From contig JADQBM010000113.1 of NCBI GenBank assembly GCA_016278615.1, positions 1-58,323 on the forward strand: DNA of 58,323 nt. The letters run 5' to 3'. The position numbers and the translations under genes are program-made. Positions within the stretch are counted from its first letter, which is position 1, and every line of letters starts with the position of its first letter. The notes beneath the pieces were generated by a model. It made no database searches. It was given only the letters and a program-made list of their open reading frames with translations, and was not told where the DNA came from. Positions 7,693 through 16,211 of the stretch are shown piece after piece. The DNA comes from Clostridia bacterium. Its GTDB lineage: Bacteria; Bacillota; Clostridia; Peptostreptococcales; JAAYPU01.

Positions 7693-8591
7693 AAAGAGTC
7701 TTGGATTATATTACGAACCCAGCTAAAACAGAGCATCATTTAATAGATGGCCATAATTGTGATATCAACAATGCCTACCACCAGTTTGTTCTTACTAAAA
7801 GACATTTTGGGAAAGAAACAGGCAGGCAATATATCCATTTTACTCAGAGCTTTGCCCCATACGATAAAGTAACGCCTGAAGATGTTAAAAGCATTGCAGA
7901 TGAATTGATGCAAATGGATGCTTTTAAAGGTTTTCAAATCGCCTATGCCGTGCATACGGATAAAGATCATCTTCATACTCACTTTATTGTTAATACCGTT
8001 AATGCGGAAACAGGGCTCAAATGGAAACAAAGTGCTGAGCAACTACAAGTGATGAAAGACTATTCCGATGAGCTCTGCCAGAGAAGAGGTCTTCTCATCA
8101 CACAGGGAAAGAAAGGCAGCCATATTAATAGAGGTGAATACAGAATCAGGGATAAAGAGCAAAGTTGGAAATATGAATTATTTCTAGCAGTTAAAGAGTG
8201 CATGAAAAATGCCACCGGTAGAGATAAATTCATAAATTTAATGAATAGTCTTGGATATAAAGTGGATTGGAGGGATGAAAGAAAATACATCACCTTTATT
8301 ACACCTGATGGCAAGAAATGCAGAAATAGAAAGCTCTATCCTCCTAATCGATTTACAAAGGAAAACTTAATTAAAACTTTTGAGATGAACAAGAAATACC
8401 AGAATGAAAAATTCCTGAATGAAAGAATGGAATTGTTACTTACAGCAACGAGATTACTATCAGCAAATCATCCTAATTTGAATCAATATCCGCTCACTAC
8501 ACTGGAAGGACAAGCTTGTAAAGAAAAATTCATTGAAAAACAAAAGGGGGAAGGTCTTGAATGGGACAAAGAAAATGAAGCAGAAATATAA
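7641..8591 (+). CDS. MOBP-type relaxase (Rlx/VirD2 family)
   Basis: A 316-residue relaxase that would nick oriT, attach covalently to the 5' end and pilot the strand. The histidine triad is intact (HTDKDHLHTHFIVN, residues ~111-124). A candidate catalytic Tyr lies in the N-terminal 30 residues (YGAMKRVLDYITNP). The C-terminal ~130 residues are basic. The length is short compared with relaxases fused to helicases, but normal for ICE MOBP enzymes. The gene is overlapped by mobC at its 5' end and followed by a small cysteine-rich ORF. Confidence 0.93.
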   Translation: MAVIEFINGANKTYGAMKRVLDYITNPAKTEHHLIDGHNCDINNAYHQFVLTKRHFGKETGRQYIHFTQSFAPYDKVTPEDVKSIADELMQMDAFKGFQIAYAVHTDKDHLHTHFIVNTVNAETGLKWKQSAEQLQVMKDYSDELCQRRGLLITQGKKGSHINRGEYRIRDKEQSWKYELFLAVKECMKNATGRDKFINLMNSLGYKVDWRDERKYITFITPDGKKCRNRKLYPPNRFTKENLIKTFEMNKKYQNEKFLNERMELLLTATRLLSANHPNLNQYPLTTLEGQACKEKFIEKQKGEGLEWDKENEAEI

Positions 8592-8614
8592 CGATACATG
8601 AGGAGGGAGGACAC

Positions 8615-8782
8615 ATGTTGGGAGTGACATTTCAAAATAGTCATATCAAATGTTTAAGCTGTCTTTTCCTTCTTCACTACTATGAAGGCAGAGATGAAAA
8701 TGGAACTATTGACTACAAAGTTTATTGCATGATCAAAGACTGCGTAAAAGAAAGATCAGAATCAAATCTTATTGGCACTTAG
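8615..8782 (+). CDS. Small four-cysteine protein, probable zinc-binding peptide
   Basis: A 55-residue ORF starting with ATG at 8615, 4 bases after AGGAGGGAGG (8601-8610). It contains Cys13-x2-Cys16 and Cys38-x4-Cys43, a pattern suited to a small zinc finger or ribbon. It lies 23 bases downstream of the relaxase in the same direction, so it is probably cotranscribed. No family is recognised. The stop codon lies inside a weak terminator-like hairpin (8774-8795). Confidence 0.65.
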   Translation: MLGVTFQNSHIKCLSCLFLLHYYEGRDENGTIDYKVYCMIKDCVKERSESNLIGT

Positions 8783-8795
8783 ACGTGCTTTTTTT
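8774..8795 (+). terminator. Weak terminator-like hairpin upstream of the SLH protein gene
   Basis: GCAC (8775-8778) and GTGC (8785-8788) pair, with one flanking G-U pair, and are followed by seven T (8789-8795). The stem is short, so confidence is low. It overlaps the end of the small cysteine-rich ORF and precedes the SLH gene. Confidence 0.4.
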
Positions 8796-8834
8796 AATGA
8801 AAAAAATATTATAAATGAAAGGAATGAATATTGA

Positions 8835-11800
8835 ATGAAATTAATGAGGATTGCGCTAGCAATATTGCTTATTCTATCTTTGACTACCCAGGTATTTGCA
8901 GAGAGTAAAAATATAGACTTTTCAGATATAAAAGGGCATTGGGCTGAGGAATATATCGGGGATTTTATAACAAATGGAATTATCAAAGGATATCCGGATG
9001 GAACCTTTAAGCCAGAAAGAAATATTTCAAGGGCTGAATTTGCAAGCTTAATGTTTCGCTTGCTGGGGCTTAAGATACTTCCAGATGGTAAAGAGAGTGT
9101 TCAAATAAAAGAACTTAAAGGCACATGGGCGAAAGGATATTTAGAAGCCCTTGTTGATAATGGGATTATAGATATTACAGAGTATCCTGATGGGTATGAT
9201 GCGAATGGTGCAATAACAAGAATAGAAATTGCTAAGATGATCATTAGGTCTATCGGGAAAGATCGAGAAGCAAAAAACTTAAAAAGCAGCACCGGATTTA
9301 TAGACGACAAAACAATCATGGTTTCAGATAAAGGATATGTGTCATTAGCAAAGAGATATGAAATAATATCAGGTTATGAAGACGGAACATTTAAACCTGA
9401 TAATCCGGCTACAAGAGCAGAAACTGTTAAAATGCTTGTGAAAAGAGATGCAGCAGTTGATCTGATTAAGAAGGAAAATAAAGATTCTTCTTATCCTAAA
9501 GCTCAGATAGAATTTAAGCTGCCGGAGCATACTCATAGTGATAAAATTGTTGCTTTTGACTGGACAGCAAAAAACGTAAAAAGTTTGTCCTGGTTTTTAG
9601 AAAAAGAAAATGAGAATAGCATTATGGATTCGGTTGATATGGAGCACTATGCAGATTTAAAGACAGAAGGGAACACCGGGGAAATTCAATTCAAGGATAA
9701 AGGAACATATGCATTGGTTGCCAGTGCAATAAATGCAGGCAATAAAAAATCGTCTTATTCACAAACAGTAGATGTTTATCCGGTTATGGATATTCAGTTT
9801 GGTCTGTTAAAAACTGCCTATGTAGATACTGAAGTAAATGTTAATGTAAGTACAATAGAAGTTGATGATTCACCAATAGTATGGACACTTGAGAAAGATG
9901 GTCAAGGTGAAACTTTACAAGACTATATAGAGGGCAGCTTGAACAATAATGGTGGTAATATAAGATTCCTGAAAGAAGGAAATTATACTTTGATAGCTAG
10001 CGTCACTGATGCTGTAGGGAGAACCTTTGAACACAGAGATAATATTAAGGTTTATCATCTTATCACTACTGAATTTGATCTCCCGGAAACAGCTCATACC
10101 GATGATACATTAGATATTTTAGTTCATGAGTCTGGCTTAGGTAGTCTTGATATAGAGTGGTCTCTTGAAAAAGAAGGTCAATCAGTAAACTATAGTGATT
10201 TTATTGAAGGCTCATTATCAAAAGATGGCGGTAAAATCCGATTCATAGACAAAGGCGAGTATATACTAACTGCCACTGTTACTGATGAGACTGGAAGAGA
10301 GTTTAAACAACAAGATTCAATCAAAGTATATCCGTTAGTCGAAACAAGCTTTAATATTCCTGATAATGTACATACAGATGAAGAAGTAGAAGTAACAGTA
10401 AATGCAAAAGAGCTTGGTAGTCTTAATATAGAATGGTCTTTAACCAAAGATGATCAGCCGGTTGTGTTGGCTGATTATATCTATGGAACCTTAGATAACA
10501 ACGGTGGAGTGGTTAAATTTAAAGAAAAAGGAGACTATGTATTAAAAGCAGCAGTGATTGATGATCTTGGAAGAGCTTTTGAGTATAGCGAAAGAATAAA
10601 GGCTTTTCCAGTTGTAGAAATAACACTTGATATTCCTTCTGCAACACATACGGATGAACCATTTGAAGTCTCGGTAAGTAATAAGAACTTAGGGGTGCTG
10701 AATATTCAATGGACTCTTGAAAAAGATGGCCAACAAGTTGCTATCAATGAATATCTTGACGATGATTTATCCAATTCAGGTGGACAAATCCGGATTACTA
10801 AAAAAGGAGAATATGAGTTAATATCTAAAGTCACTGATGAACTTGGAAGAACATTTGAGAATAGAAAACACATCAAAGTATATCCGGTAATGAGTATAAG
10901 CTTTGAATTACCTGAATACGTACATACAGATACAAACATTGAAGTAGTTGTAAATACCAGTGAAATTGGAGATTCAGTTATTGCATGGAATTTGGAGAAA
11001 GATGAACAACCAGTTAAATTTTCCGATTATATAGACGGATCGCTTTCAAATACCGGTGGAACAATTAGATTCTTAGACAAAGGAGAATTTAAGATAGTTG
11101 CATCTGCAAGAAATGAAATGGATCGACAGTTCATCTTTTCCGATGACACTACTGCATATCCGGTGGCAAATTTTGAAATACAATTGCCGGCAAATGCACA
11201 TATAGGAGAGGAAATTCCTGTTACAATCATTTCAAATAATACTGAAAACATGAATCTACAATGGAAACTTAAAAAAGATAACCAGTATGTTGATATTCCA
11301 ACGTATGTGACAGGTAATCTTACAAATGAAAGCGAAATCAGTTTTAGTAACATAGGTGATTATGTACTAGAAGCGTATTTAACTGATTCAACAAGTAGAA
11401 CTTTTGTTAATACATCTTCCATCAAAATACTTAATAGTGCACCAACAACGCCAACCATTAGTGCAGATGTTACAAGACAGATAAGTAATGGGAAGTTCTT
11501 AGTAAATATAAATGTTAATTCAATAGATCCTGATGGAGATATAGTCACTTATGAGTATCAGGGAAAAGCATCAGATAATTATTATATTGCCGGAACCCAT
11601 ACTGTAAAGGTTAGAGCAAAAGATCAATATGGTGCTTATTCTAATTGGAGCAATGTTCAATTTAATGTAATCAATAATGCACCATTAACGCCGATAATTA
11701 CAAGAATCCCTAATACAAATAGCGTTACACCGGGAACATCGATAAAAATAACTGCTCTATCAAGTGACCCTGATGGTGATTTATTTAATTATGTTTGGGA

Positions 11801-12248
11801 AGGACGACCATCGGAAAATTCTACATATCCATTAGGTAAAAATGTAGTGAAAGTCAAAGCAGTAGATAAAGCAGGTGCGGAGTCTCCATGGGCTGCTATT
11901 GTATTCTTTGTTGCAGATGCAGAGAATGGTGGAGGGATGACCTTAACCGGACCAAATTCAACCATTATAGAGGATGGAATAGAAGGAGCTACTATCACAG
12001 AGTACACTTTTAATGTTCCAGAAGTAAATGGTCATAGAGGTAACGATTACGGCAGGATTAAAGGATACAATATTCAAACTAAACAATGGGAACAGATTGA
12101 TTACAAGACAACAAAAAATGGAATATACATGGAAGGCACTCTTCCCACCGGTAAATATTCAAAATTAGAATTTTATTACTACACAAATCATACTTGCATG
12201 TATAACAAATCAAATATTACCTATACCGTAAAATATCATTTTGAATAG
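8835..12248 (+). CDS. SLH-anchored surface protein with seven tandem ~92-residue repeats
   Basis: An 1137-residue secreted protein. It has a signal peptide (IALAILLILSLTTQVFA), then three S-layer homology domains in residues ~25-205 (FSDIKGHWAEEYI, ITRIEIAKMI, YEDGTFKPDNPATRAE), which bind secondary cell-wall polymer. Seven Ig-like repeats follow (~215-870), each with an AHTD-like start, an EWSLEKDGQ-like strand, a GGxIRF segment and a VTDExGRxF segment. Two further domains with SxDPDGD motifs and a C-terminal domain complete it. It sits between relaxase and virD4 in the transfer operon. A role in holding donor and recipient cells together is likely but inferred. Confidence 0.9.
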   Translation: MKLMRIALAILLILSLTTQVFAESKNIDFSDIKGHWAEEYIGDFITNGIIKGYPDGTFKPERNISRAEFASLMFRLLGLKILPDGKESVQIKELKGTWAKGYLEALVDNGIIDITEYPDGYDANGAITRIEIAKMIIRSIGKDREAKNLKSSTGFIDDKTIMVSDKGYVSLAKRYEIISGYEDGTFKPDNPATRAETVKMLVKRDAAVDLIKKENKDSSYPKAQIEFKLPEHTHSDKIVAFDWTAKNVKSLSWFLEKENENSIMDSVDMEHYADLKTEGNTGEIQFKDKGTYALVASAINAGNKKSSYSQTVDVYPVMDIQFGLLKTAYVDTEVNVNVSTIEVDDSPIVWTLEKDGQGETLQDYIEGSLNNNGGNIRFLKEGNYTLIASVTDAVGRTFEHRDNIKVYHLITTEFDLPETAHTDDTLDILVHESGLGSLDIEWSLEKEGQSVNYSDFIEGSLSKDGGKIRFIDKGEYILTATVTDETGREFKQQDSIKVYPLVETSFNIPDNVHTDEEVEVTVNAKELGSLNIEWSLTKDDQPVVLADYIYGTLDNNGGVVKFKEKGDYVLKAAVIDDLGRAFEYSERIKAFPVVEITLDIPSATHTDEPFEVSVSNKNLGVLNIQWTLEKDGQQVAINEYLDDDLSNSGGQIRITKKGEYELISKVTDELGRTFENRKHIKVYPVMSISFELPEYVHTDTNIEVVVNTSEIGDSVIAWNLEKDEQPVKFSDYIDGSLSNTGGTIRFLDKGEFKIVASARNEMDRQFIFSDDTTAYPVANFEIQLPANAHIGEEIPVTIISNNTENMNLQWKLKKDNQYVDIPTYVTGNLTNESEISFSNIGDYVLEAYLTDSTSRTFVNTSSIKILNSAPTTPTISADVTRQISNGKFLVNINVNSIDPDGDIVTYEYQGKASDNYYIAGTHTVKVRAKDQYGAYSNWSNVQFNVINNAPLTPIITRIPNTNSVTPGTSIKITALSSDPDGDLFNYVWEGRPSENSTYPLGKNVVKVKAVDKAGAESPWAAIVFFVADAENGGGMTLTGPNSTIIEDGIEGATITEYTFNVPEVNGHRGNDYGRIKGYNIQTKQWEQIDYKTTKNGIYMEGTLPTGKYSKLEFYYYTNHTCMYNKSNITYTVKYHFE

Positions 12249-12263
12249 GAACGGTGGTAATAG

Positions 12264-14387
12264 TTGAAAAATAAAATAAATCTACTAATTTCTTTAATAA
12301 CTTTTATAATAGGAATATTGTTAAATGTGTTTTTTTCTACAAATGCACACTATCTTTTATTAAAAAGAATAAGGGTTATAAAATTCATACCTTTTATAGA
12401 AGGCATAAAAAGTATTGTGTCAGATCAACAGCATCTGGCACTTTTTTTATGCTTTGAAGGATTCGTAATTCTTGCTTCGATTTATATATTACTGATGAAC
12501 AGCAAGCCATACCAGAGTGAATTAATAACAATCACACCAAACATATCAACACCGGTATCTGCCGGACAAAAACAATTCGGTTCGGCAGAATGGCTTGCTG
12601 AAAAAGAAAAGGATAGGGCTTTTGATTTTTACGTATTAAACAAAAATAACCCACTGATTAGAAAACTTATTCAAAGTAGTGATGAAGATTTGAAAAATGG
12701 AGGTTGTAAGCAAAGCTATGGGAAAAAAGAAAACATATCAAAAATATTTAAGGCGGAACCAGATTCAGAAACTACCCATAAAACCTCAATGTATGATGAT
12801 GAGAAAGATTCGTATATACCGAAAGGTGGCATCACATTAGGGGCCAAGATAGAAGGAAATAAAGAAAAAATATACTTTGAGGGTGATGATGTCCACACTC
12901 TTTGTATCGGAGCTACAAGGAGTGGTAAATCAAGAACTGTTGTACTTCAAACCATCGGTACCTTGGCACTTGCCGGTGAAAGTATGATTCTCAGTGATCC
13001 AAAGGGTGAACTTTATCAATATACCTATCCTTTTCTTGGAAAAATGGGATATGAAGTGATATGCATTGATTTTAAAAATCCACTTAAGAGTCATCGATAT
13101 AATTTCCTTCAGCCTATTATTGATGCAGTGGATGAGGACGATGTTGCTAAAGCAATTGAAGCTACCTGGGATTTAACTTCACAGCTGGTGGGTGAGCCGA
13201 CAGGAGAACGAATCTGGAGGGATGGTGAAGCCAGTATTATCGCCAGCTCTATCATGTCAGTAGTTTATGACAATAAAGAAAAGGCTAATAGAAAATATCA
13301 GAACATGACCAATGTCTATTATTTCATTAGTGAAATGTGCAAGACGATTAACGGAAAAATGCCGATTCTTGAATATGTTAAGAAATTAAGTCCTTCTCAT
13401 CCGGCAAGAGCGTTATTGGCTATTTCTGAGGTAGCACCCAGCAAGACAAGGGGCAGCTTCTATACTGCTGCACTGACTACACTACGGTTATTCACCAGTC
13501 CATATATAAACTCTATGACCAATCATAGTGATTATAATTCCGTTGATATAGGAAACAAGAAAACGGCAGTTTTTATAATTCTTCCGGATGAAAAGACCAC
13601 TTATTATAGCTTGGCCAGCTTATTTATTTCACAGCATTATGAGCAGCTTGTTAAAGCAGCAGATGAAAGAGGTGGCAGACTATTTAGGCGTGTCAATTTT
13701 CTCTGTGATGAGTTTGGAAACTTTGCGCAGATTCCGGATTTTGCTACAAAATTGACTGTAGGAGGTGGACGAGGGATTAGATTCAATCTATTTCTACAAT
13801 CCTTTGCTCAATTATATGAAAAGTATGGAAAGGAGATAGCAAAAACAATCAAGGGTAACTGCGAGAATTGGATTTATCTTCAAACAGATGATCTTGAAAC
13901 CCTTGAAGAAATAAGCAAAAAACTTGGGAACTATACTGTGAGTACTTATTCTTTAAGTGCATCTCATACAAGATTTACGACACCTTCCAGTTCTCATAGT
14001 ATCAACCTTACAGCAAGAGCCTTACTTACAGTTGATGAAGTAAGGCTTATTTCACGCCCATATTCACTCGTCACATCCAGGAATAATCCGGTTATGATGT
14101 ATGCACCCGATTTGTCTGAATGGACCTTTAATAAAATCTATGGGCTAGGTGGTGAAGATCATAATCGAAAAATCAGAGAAGTGAGAGAAAACAGAAGGAA
14201 ACAAAGAACTACTAAAAACAATGAGATGGATCTTTGGAATATTTGGACCTATTATACAGCAATCTGTGAAGAGCAATCTCTACAAAGACCATTAAATAAT
14301 GAAATGCGTTCAAAGCACTCAAAAGATAGATTTCTTTATGAACAGGAAGGAGGAGAAGCGATTGAAGACAATAAAGATTTCATTTAG
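12264..14387 (+). CDS. virD4: VirD4/TraG-type coupling protein
   Basis: A 707-residue T4SS coupling protein that links the relaxosome to the secretion channel and powers DNA transfer. Two N-terminal membrane segments (LLISLITFIIGILLNVFF and LALFLCFEGFVILASIYILL) precede the ATPase domain with Walker A (GATRSGKSR) and Walker B (VNFLCDEFGNFAQIPDF). It resembles the CD1115 group of clostridial ICEs. The TTG at 12264 follows CGGTGG. A strong terminator-like hairpin lies inside the coding region at 12417-12448. The last 26 bases overlap the next gene. Confidence 0.93.
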   Translation: MKNKINLLISLITFIIGILLNVFFSTNAHYLLLKRIRVIKFIPFIEGIKSIVSDQQHLALFLCFEGFVILASIYILLMNSKPYQSELITITPNISTPVSAGQKQFGSAEWLAEKEKDRAFDFYVLNKNNPLIRKLIQSSDEDLKNGGCKQSYGKKENISKIFKAEPDSETTHKTSMYDDEKDSYIPKGGITLGAKIEGNKEKIYFEGDDVHTLCIGATRSGKSRTVVLQTIGTLALAGESMILSDPKGELYQYTYPFLGKMGYEVICIDFKNPLKSHRYNFLQPIIDAVDEDDVAKAIEATWDLTSQLVGEPTGERIWRDGEASIIASSIMSVVYDNKEKANRKYQNMTNVYYFISEMCKTINGKMPILEYVKKLSPSHPARALLAISEVAPSKTRGSFYTAALTTLRLFTSPYINSMTNHSDYNSVDIGNKKTAVFIILPDEKTTYYSLASLFISQHYEQLVKAADERGGRLFRRVNFLCDEFGNFAQIPDFATKLTVGGGRGIRFNLFLQSFAQLYEKYGKEIAKTIKGNCENWIYLQTDDLETLEEISKKLGNYTVSTYSLSASHTRFTTPSSSHSINLTARALLTVDEVRLISRPYSLVTSRNNPVMMYAPDLSEWTFNKIYGLGGEDHNRKIREVRENRRKQRTTKNNEMDLWNIWTYYTAICEEQSLQRPLNNEMRSKHSKDRFLYEQEGGEAIEDNKDFI
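12417..12448 (+). terminator. Intragenic terminator-like hairpin in virD4
   Basis: GTGTCAGAT (12417-12425) pairs over 9 bp, with one G-U pair, with ATCTGGCAC (12433-12441) around the loop CAACAGC. Seven T follow (12442-12448). It lies about 150 bases after the virD4 start and within its coding frame. Confidence 0.6.
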
Positions 14388-14712
14388 TCAAGTTAAACAT
14401 AAAGCAAGAATATTCCTTATAATTATCTGCACATTTTTCATGCATTTAAACAATGCTTATGCTTCGAATGTAAAGAAGAGCAAGTTAGCTAAGGGCACAG
14501 AAGCATTAATCAATGACGTTACTATTTGGCTTATGATTCTTGCACCAATTGTTGCAGCTCTCTTAATAATCTATTTCTTTATTCGCAGATCTGCAGCCGA
14601 TGAACTTGATCAAAAAAAATGGAACAATCGTATTGTTGTAGCAATAGTATCATGTGTCGGAGCTGTATTAACTTCTGCAACACTCAACCTGATCATAGGA
14701 TACTATATTTAA
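14362..14712 (+). CDS. VirB2/TrbC-like pilin candidate
   Basis: A 116-residue protein with an N-terminal signal sequence ending in a plausible cleavage site (NNAYA, residue ~34). Two further hydrophobic segments follow (IWLMILAPIVAALLIIYFF and IVVAIVSCVGAVLTSATL) separated by a charged loop. This layout matches VirB2/TrbC-type pilin subunits of conjugative T4SS. I use the TTG at 14362 because AAGGAGGAG lies just upstream; the frame is open further 5' but only inside virD4. Its position between virD4 and the virB6-like gene supports the assignment. Confidence 0.72.
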   Translation: MKTIKISFSQVKHKARIFLIIICTFFMHLNNAYASNVKKSKLAKGTEALINDVTIWLMILAPIVAALLIIYFFIRRSAADELDQKKWNNRIVVAIVSCVGAVLTSATLNLIIGYYI

Positions 14713-14740
14713 AAATTAGGATAAGATGGAGGTTTATATA

Positions 14741-14971
14741 ATGAGAAATATTATTATGAAAGTACATATTAAAACTATAGAGATAACCTATAGAACCATA
14801 GGGGCTCTGAGAAATAATAAAGGTGAAAGTTTTATAGATACAGCTGTGAAAATACTCATAAGTGTTGTTATAGGCGGATTGATTCTTTCCGGGCTTTATA
14901 TGCTTTTTAAAGATACCATCTTACCAACTTTAGAAGATCGAATTATAGATATGTTTGATTTTCAAGGATGA
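14741..14971 (+). CDS. DUF6133-type small membrane protein with a prepilin-like cleavage motif
   Basis: A 76-residue protein with a basic N-terminal leader, then NNKGESFIDTAVKILI and one long hydrophobic segment. This matches DUF6133 proteins of clostridial conjugation operons. The Gly-Glu junction followed by a hydrophobic helix is also what Flp/Tad prepilins show at the A24 peptidase cleavage site. Since this element encodes such a peptidase at 20410, this protein may be its pilin substrate (inference). The ATG at 14741 follows TGGAGG; an earlier ATG at 14726 overlaps that site. Confidence 0.78.
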   Translation: MRNIIMKVHIKTIEITYRTIGALRNNKGESFIDTAVKILISVVIGGLILSGLYMLFKDTILPTLEDRIIDMFDFQG

Positions 14972-14976
14972 CTTGG

Positions 14977-15011
14977 AAACGGTCTATGAAAAGAGTTTTT
15001 ATGGACCGTTT
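14977..15011 (+). terminator. Long hairpin between the DUF6133 and virB6-like genes
   Basis: Bases 14977-14992 and 14996-15011 pair without interruption over 16 bp (two G-U pairs) around the loop GAG. An AT-rich stretch (ATTTTAT) follows rather than a pure T run. The structure could act as attenuator, processing site or terminator immediately ahead of the virB6-like gene. Confidence 0.55.
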
Positions 15012-15038
15012 ATTTTATCTAACGGGAGGTGGTGATGG

Positions 15039-15872
15039 TTGGAAGTATTATTGGTTTTACTTATTGCAGGACTTCTAAGTGGGTGTTTAGTATACGTTAA
15101 CCCTCTTTTGAACGATTTAGTCCCTATTGCACTCCATACAGAATGGTATATGGATACGTTACTTGGTACCGATGGGCTCAGTCAGATATTTGATATTTTC
15201 TTTGGATTTGGAGTATCGCTAATTATTTTAAAATTCTTGAGAAAAGGTTTCGATCAATATATTCTTTGGACAGAAGGCGATGCAGACTCAGATCCATTAA
15301 TACTTCTTACAGGTTTCTTTAAAGCCTTGGCAATTGCAGTGTCATTTCCAACTCTATATGGATGGTTGGCTGAAATCATTGAAGATCTGACAAGTCAACT
15401 GATTACAGTTATTAGCCATGATATGCAAACAGATTTTACAGCTATAATAACCGGAATTTCTTCTGCAGGATTATTCACAGCAATAGTAACCTTAATATTT
15501 TTTATATGTTTTTTTCTTTTATATCTTCAGTTTCTTACACGAGGACTGGAGATTTTCATTTTAAGAGTGGGATTACCGCTTGCATGTGTTGGATTGATGG
15601 ATGCAGATAAAGGTGTTTTTCGTACTTATATTCAAAAGTTTTTTCAATCAACTTTAGCAGTTTTGGTTCAGATAGTGTTAGCAAAAATGGGAGTAGCTTT
15701 GATGCTTAACACACATGTTTTTTGGGGACTGGCAGCACTATTGCTTGCACTTAGAACACCAAGATTCTTACAGGAATTTATCATCGTATCCGGGGGTCAA
15801 GGCGGTGGCATGGGAGCAGTGTATCAATCAGTAAGACTGGTTCAGATAGCTAAAGGTGCATTCAGGAGATAG
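15039..15872 (+). CDS. VirB6/TrbL-like integral membrane channel protein
   Basis: A 277-residue protein with five to six membrane segments, including TAIVTLIFFICFFLLYLQFL. Its size and topology match the VirB6/TrbL-like proteins (CD1112 group) of clostridial ICEs, which form the inner-membrane channel of the T4SS. The TTG at 15039 follows GGGAGGTGG at suitable spacing. The glycine-rich end (GGQGGGMG) is followed by a short basic tail. Neighbours are the pilin-like genes upstream and a small membrane protein downstream. Confidence 0.85.
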   Translation: MEVLLVLLIAGLLSGCLVYVNPLLNDLVPIALHTEWYMDTLLGTDGLSQIFDIFFGFGVSLIILKFLRKGFDQYILWTEGDADSDPLILLTGFFKALAIAVSFPTLYGWLAEIIEDLTSQLITVISHDMQTDFTAIITGISSAGLFTAIVTLIFFICFFLLYLQFLTRGLEIFILRVGLPLACVGLMDADKGVFRTYIQKFFQSTLAVLVQIVLAKMGVALMLNTHVFWGLAALLLALRTPRFLQEFIIVSGGQGGGMGAVYQSVRLVQIAKGAFRR

Positions 15873-15884
15873 AGGTGAGCGTAT

Positions 15885-16094
15885 ATGGATTTAATCAAAG
15901 AAATGTCGGATTCTTTTATTATACTTATTAGGGTTGGAGCAGTGATGAGAGTTGTATATTGCCTGGTCAAGATAGGAGCAAATGATGAAGAAGCAGGAGC
16001 ATATAAAAAGAGGGCTTGGAATACGGTGGGGTTTTATGTGTTCGCTGAGATGATATGGGAGATTAAGGAAATGGTACTGGTATATTATGGTTGA
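15885..16094 (+). CDS. Small membrane-associated protein of the transfer operon
   Basis: A 69-residue protein with a hydrophobic first half (FIILIRVGAVMRVVYCLV) and an amphipathic second half. It is 12 bases downstream of the virB6-like gene and has AGAGGTGAG before its ATG, so it is the last gene of this transfer block before cargo. Similar ~70-residue membrane proteins occur at this position in related ICEs; the function is unknown. Confidence 0.7.
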   Translation: MDLIKEMSDSFIILIRVGAVMRVVYCLVKIGANDEEAGAYKKRAWNTVGFYVFAEMIWEIKEMVLVYYG

Positions 16095-16128
16095 ATTTTG
16101 ATTAATAATATTTTTTAATGTCATACTA

Positions 16129-16137
16129 TGGTATAAT
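16129..16137 (+). promoter_or_regulatory. Extended -10 promoter of the DUF262 cargo pair
   Basis: TGGTATAAT at 16129-16137 with no good -35 element, 75 bases upstream of the first cargo gene. It is the same nonamer as at 3959, 44796 and 53541. Confidence 0.55.
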
Positions 16138-16211
16138 TTGTAATTAGAAGCAATATATGAAATGGGTAAGCAAAAGTAGTATGATCTAATAGTAAATGGT
16201 GGGAGAAATAA

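Noticed and set aside
8835-12248. Tandem DNA repeats or a CRISPR-like array in the surface protein gene
   Set aside because: The periodicity is ~276 bases in a single reading frame with diverged DNA; it is protein domain repetition. No CRISPR array was seen anywhere in the window.
15499-15530. T-rich runs in the virB6-like gene as terminators
   Set aside because: They encode a phenylalanine-rich membrane helix and no stable stem precedes them.
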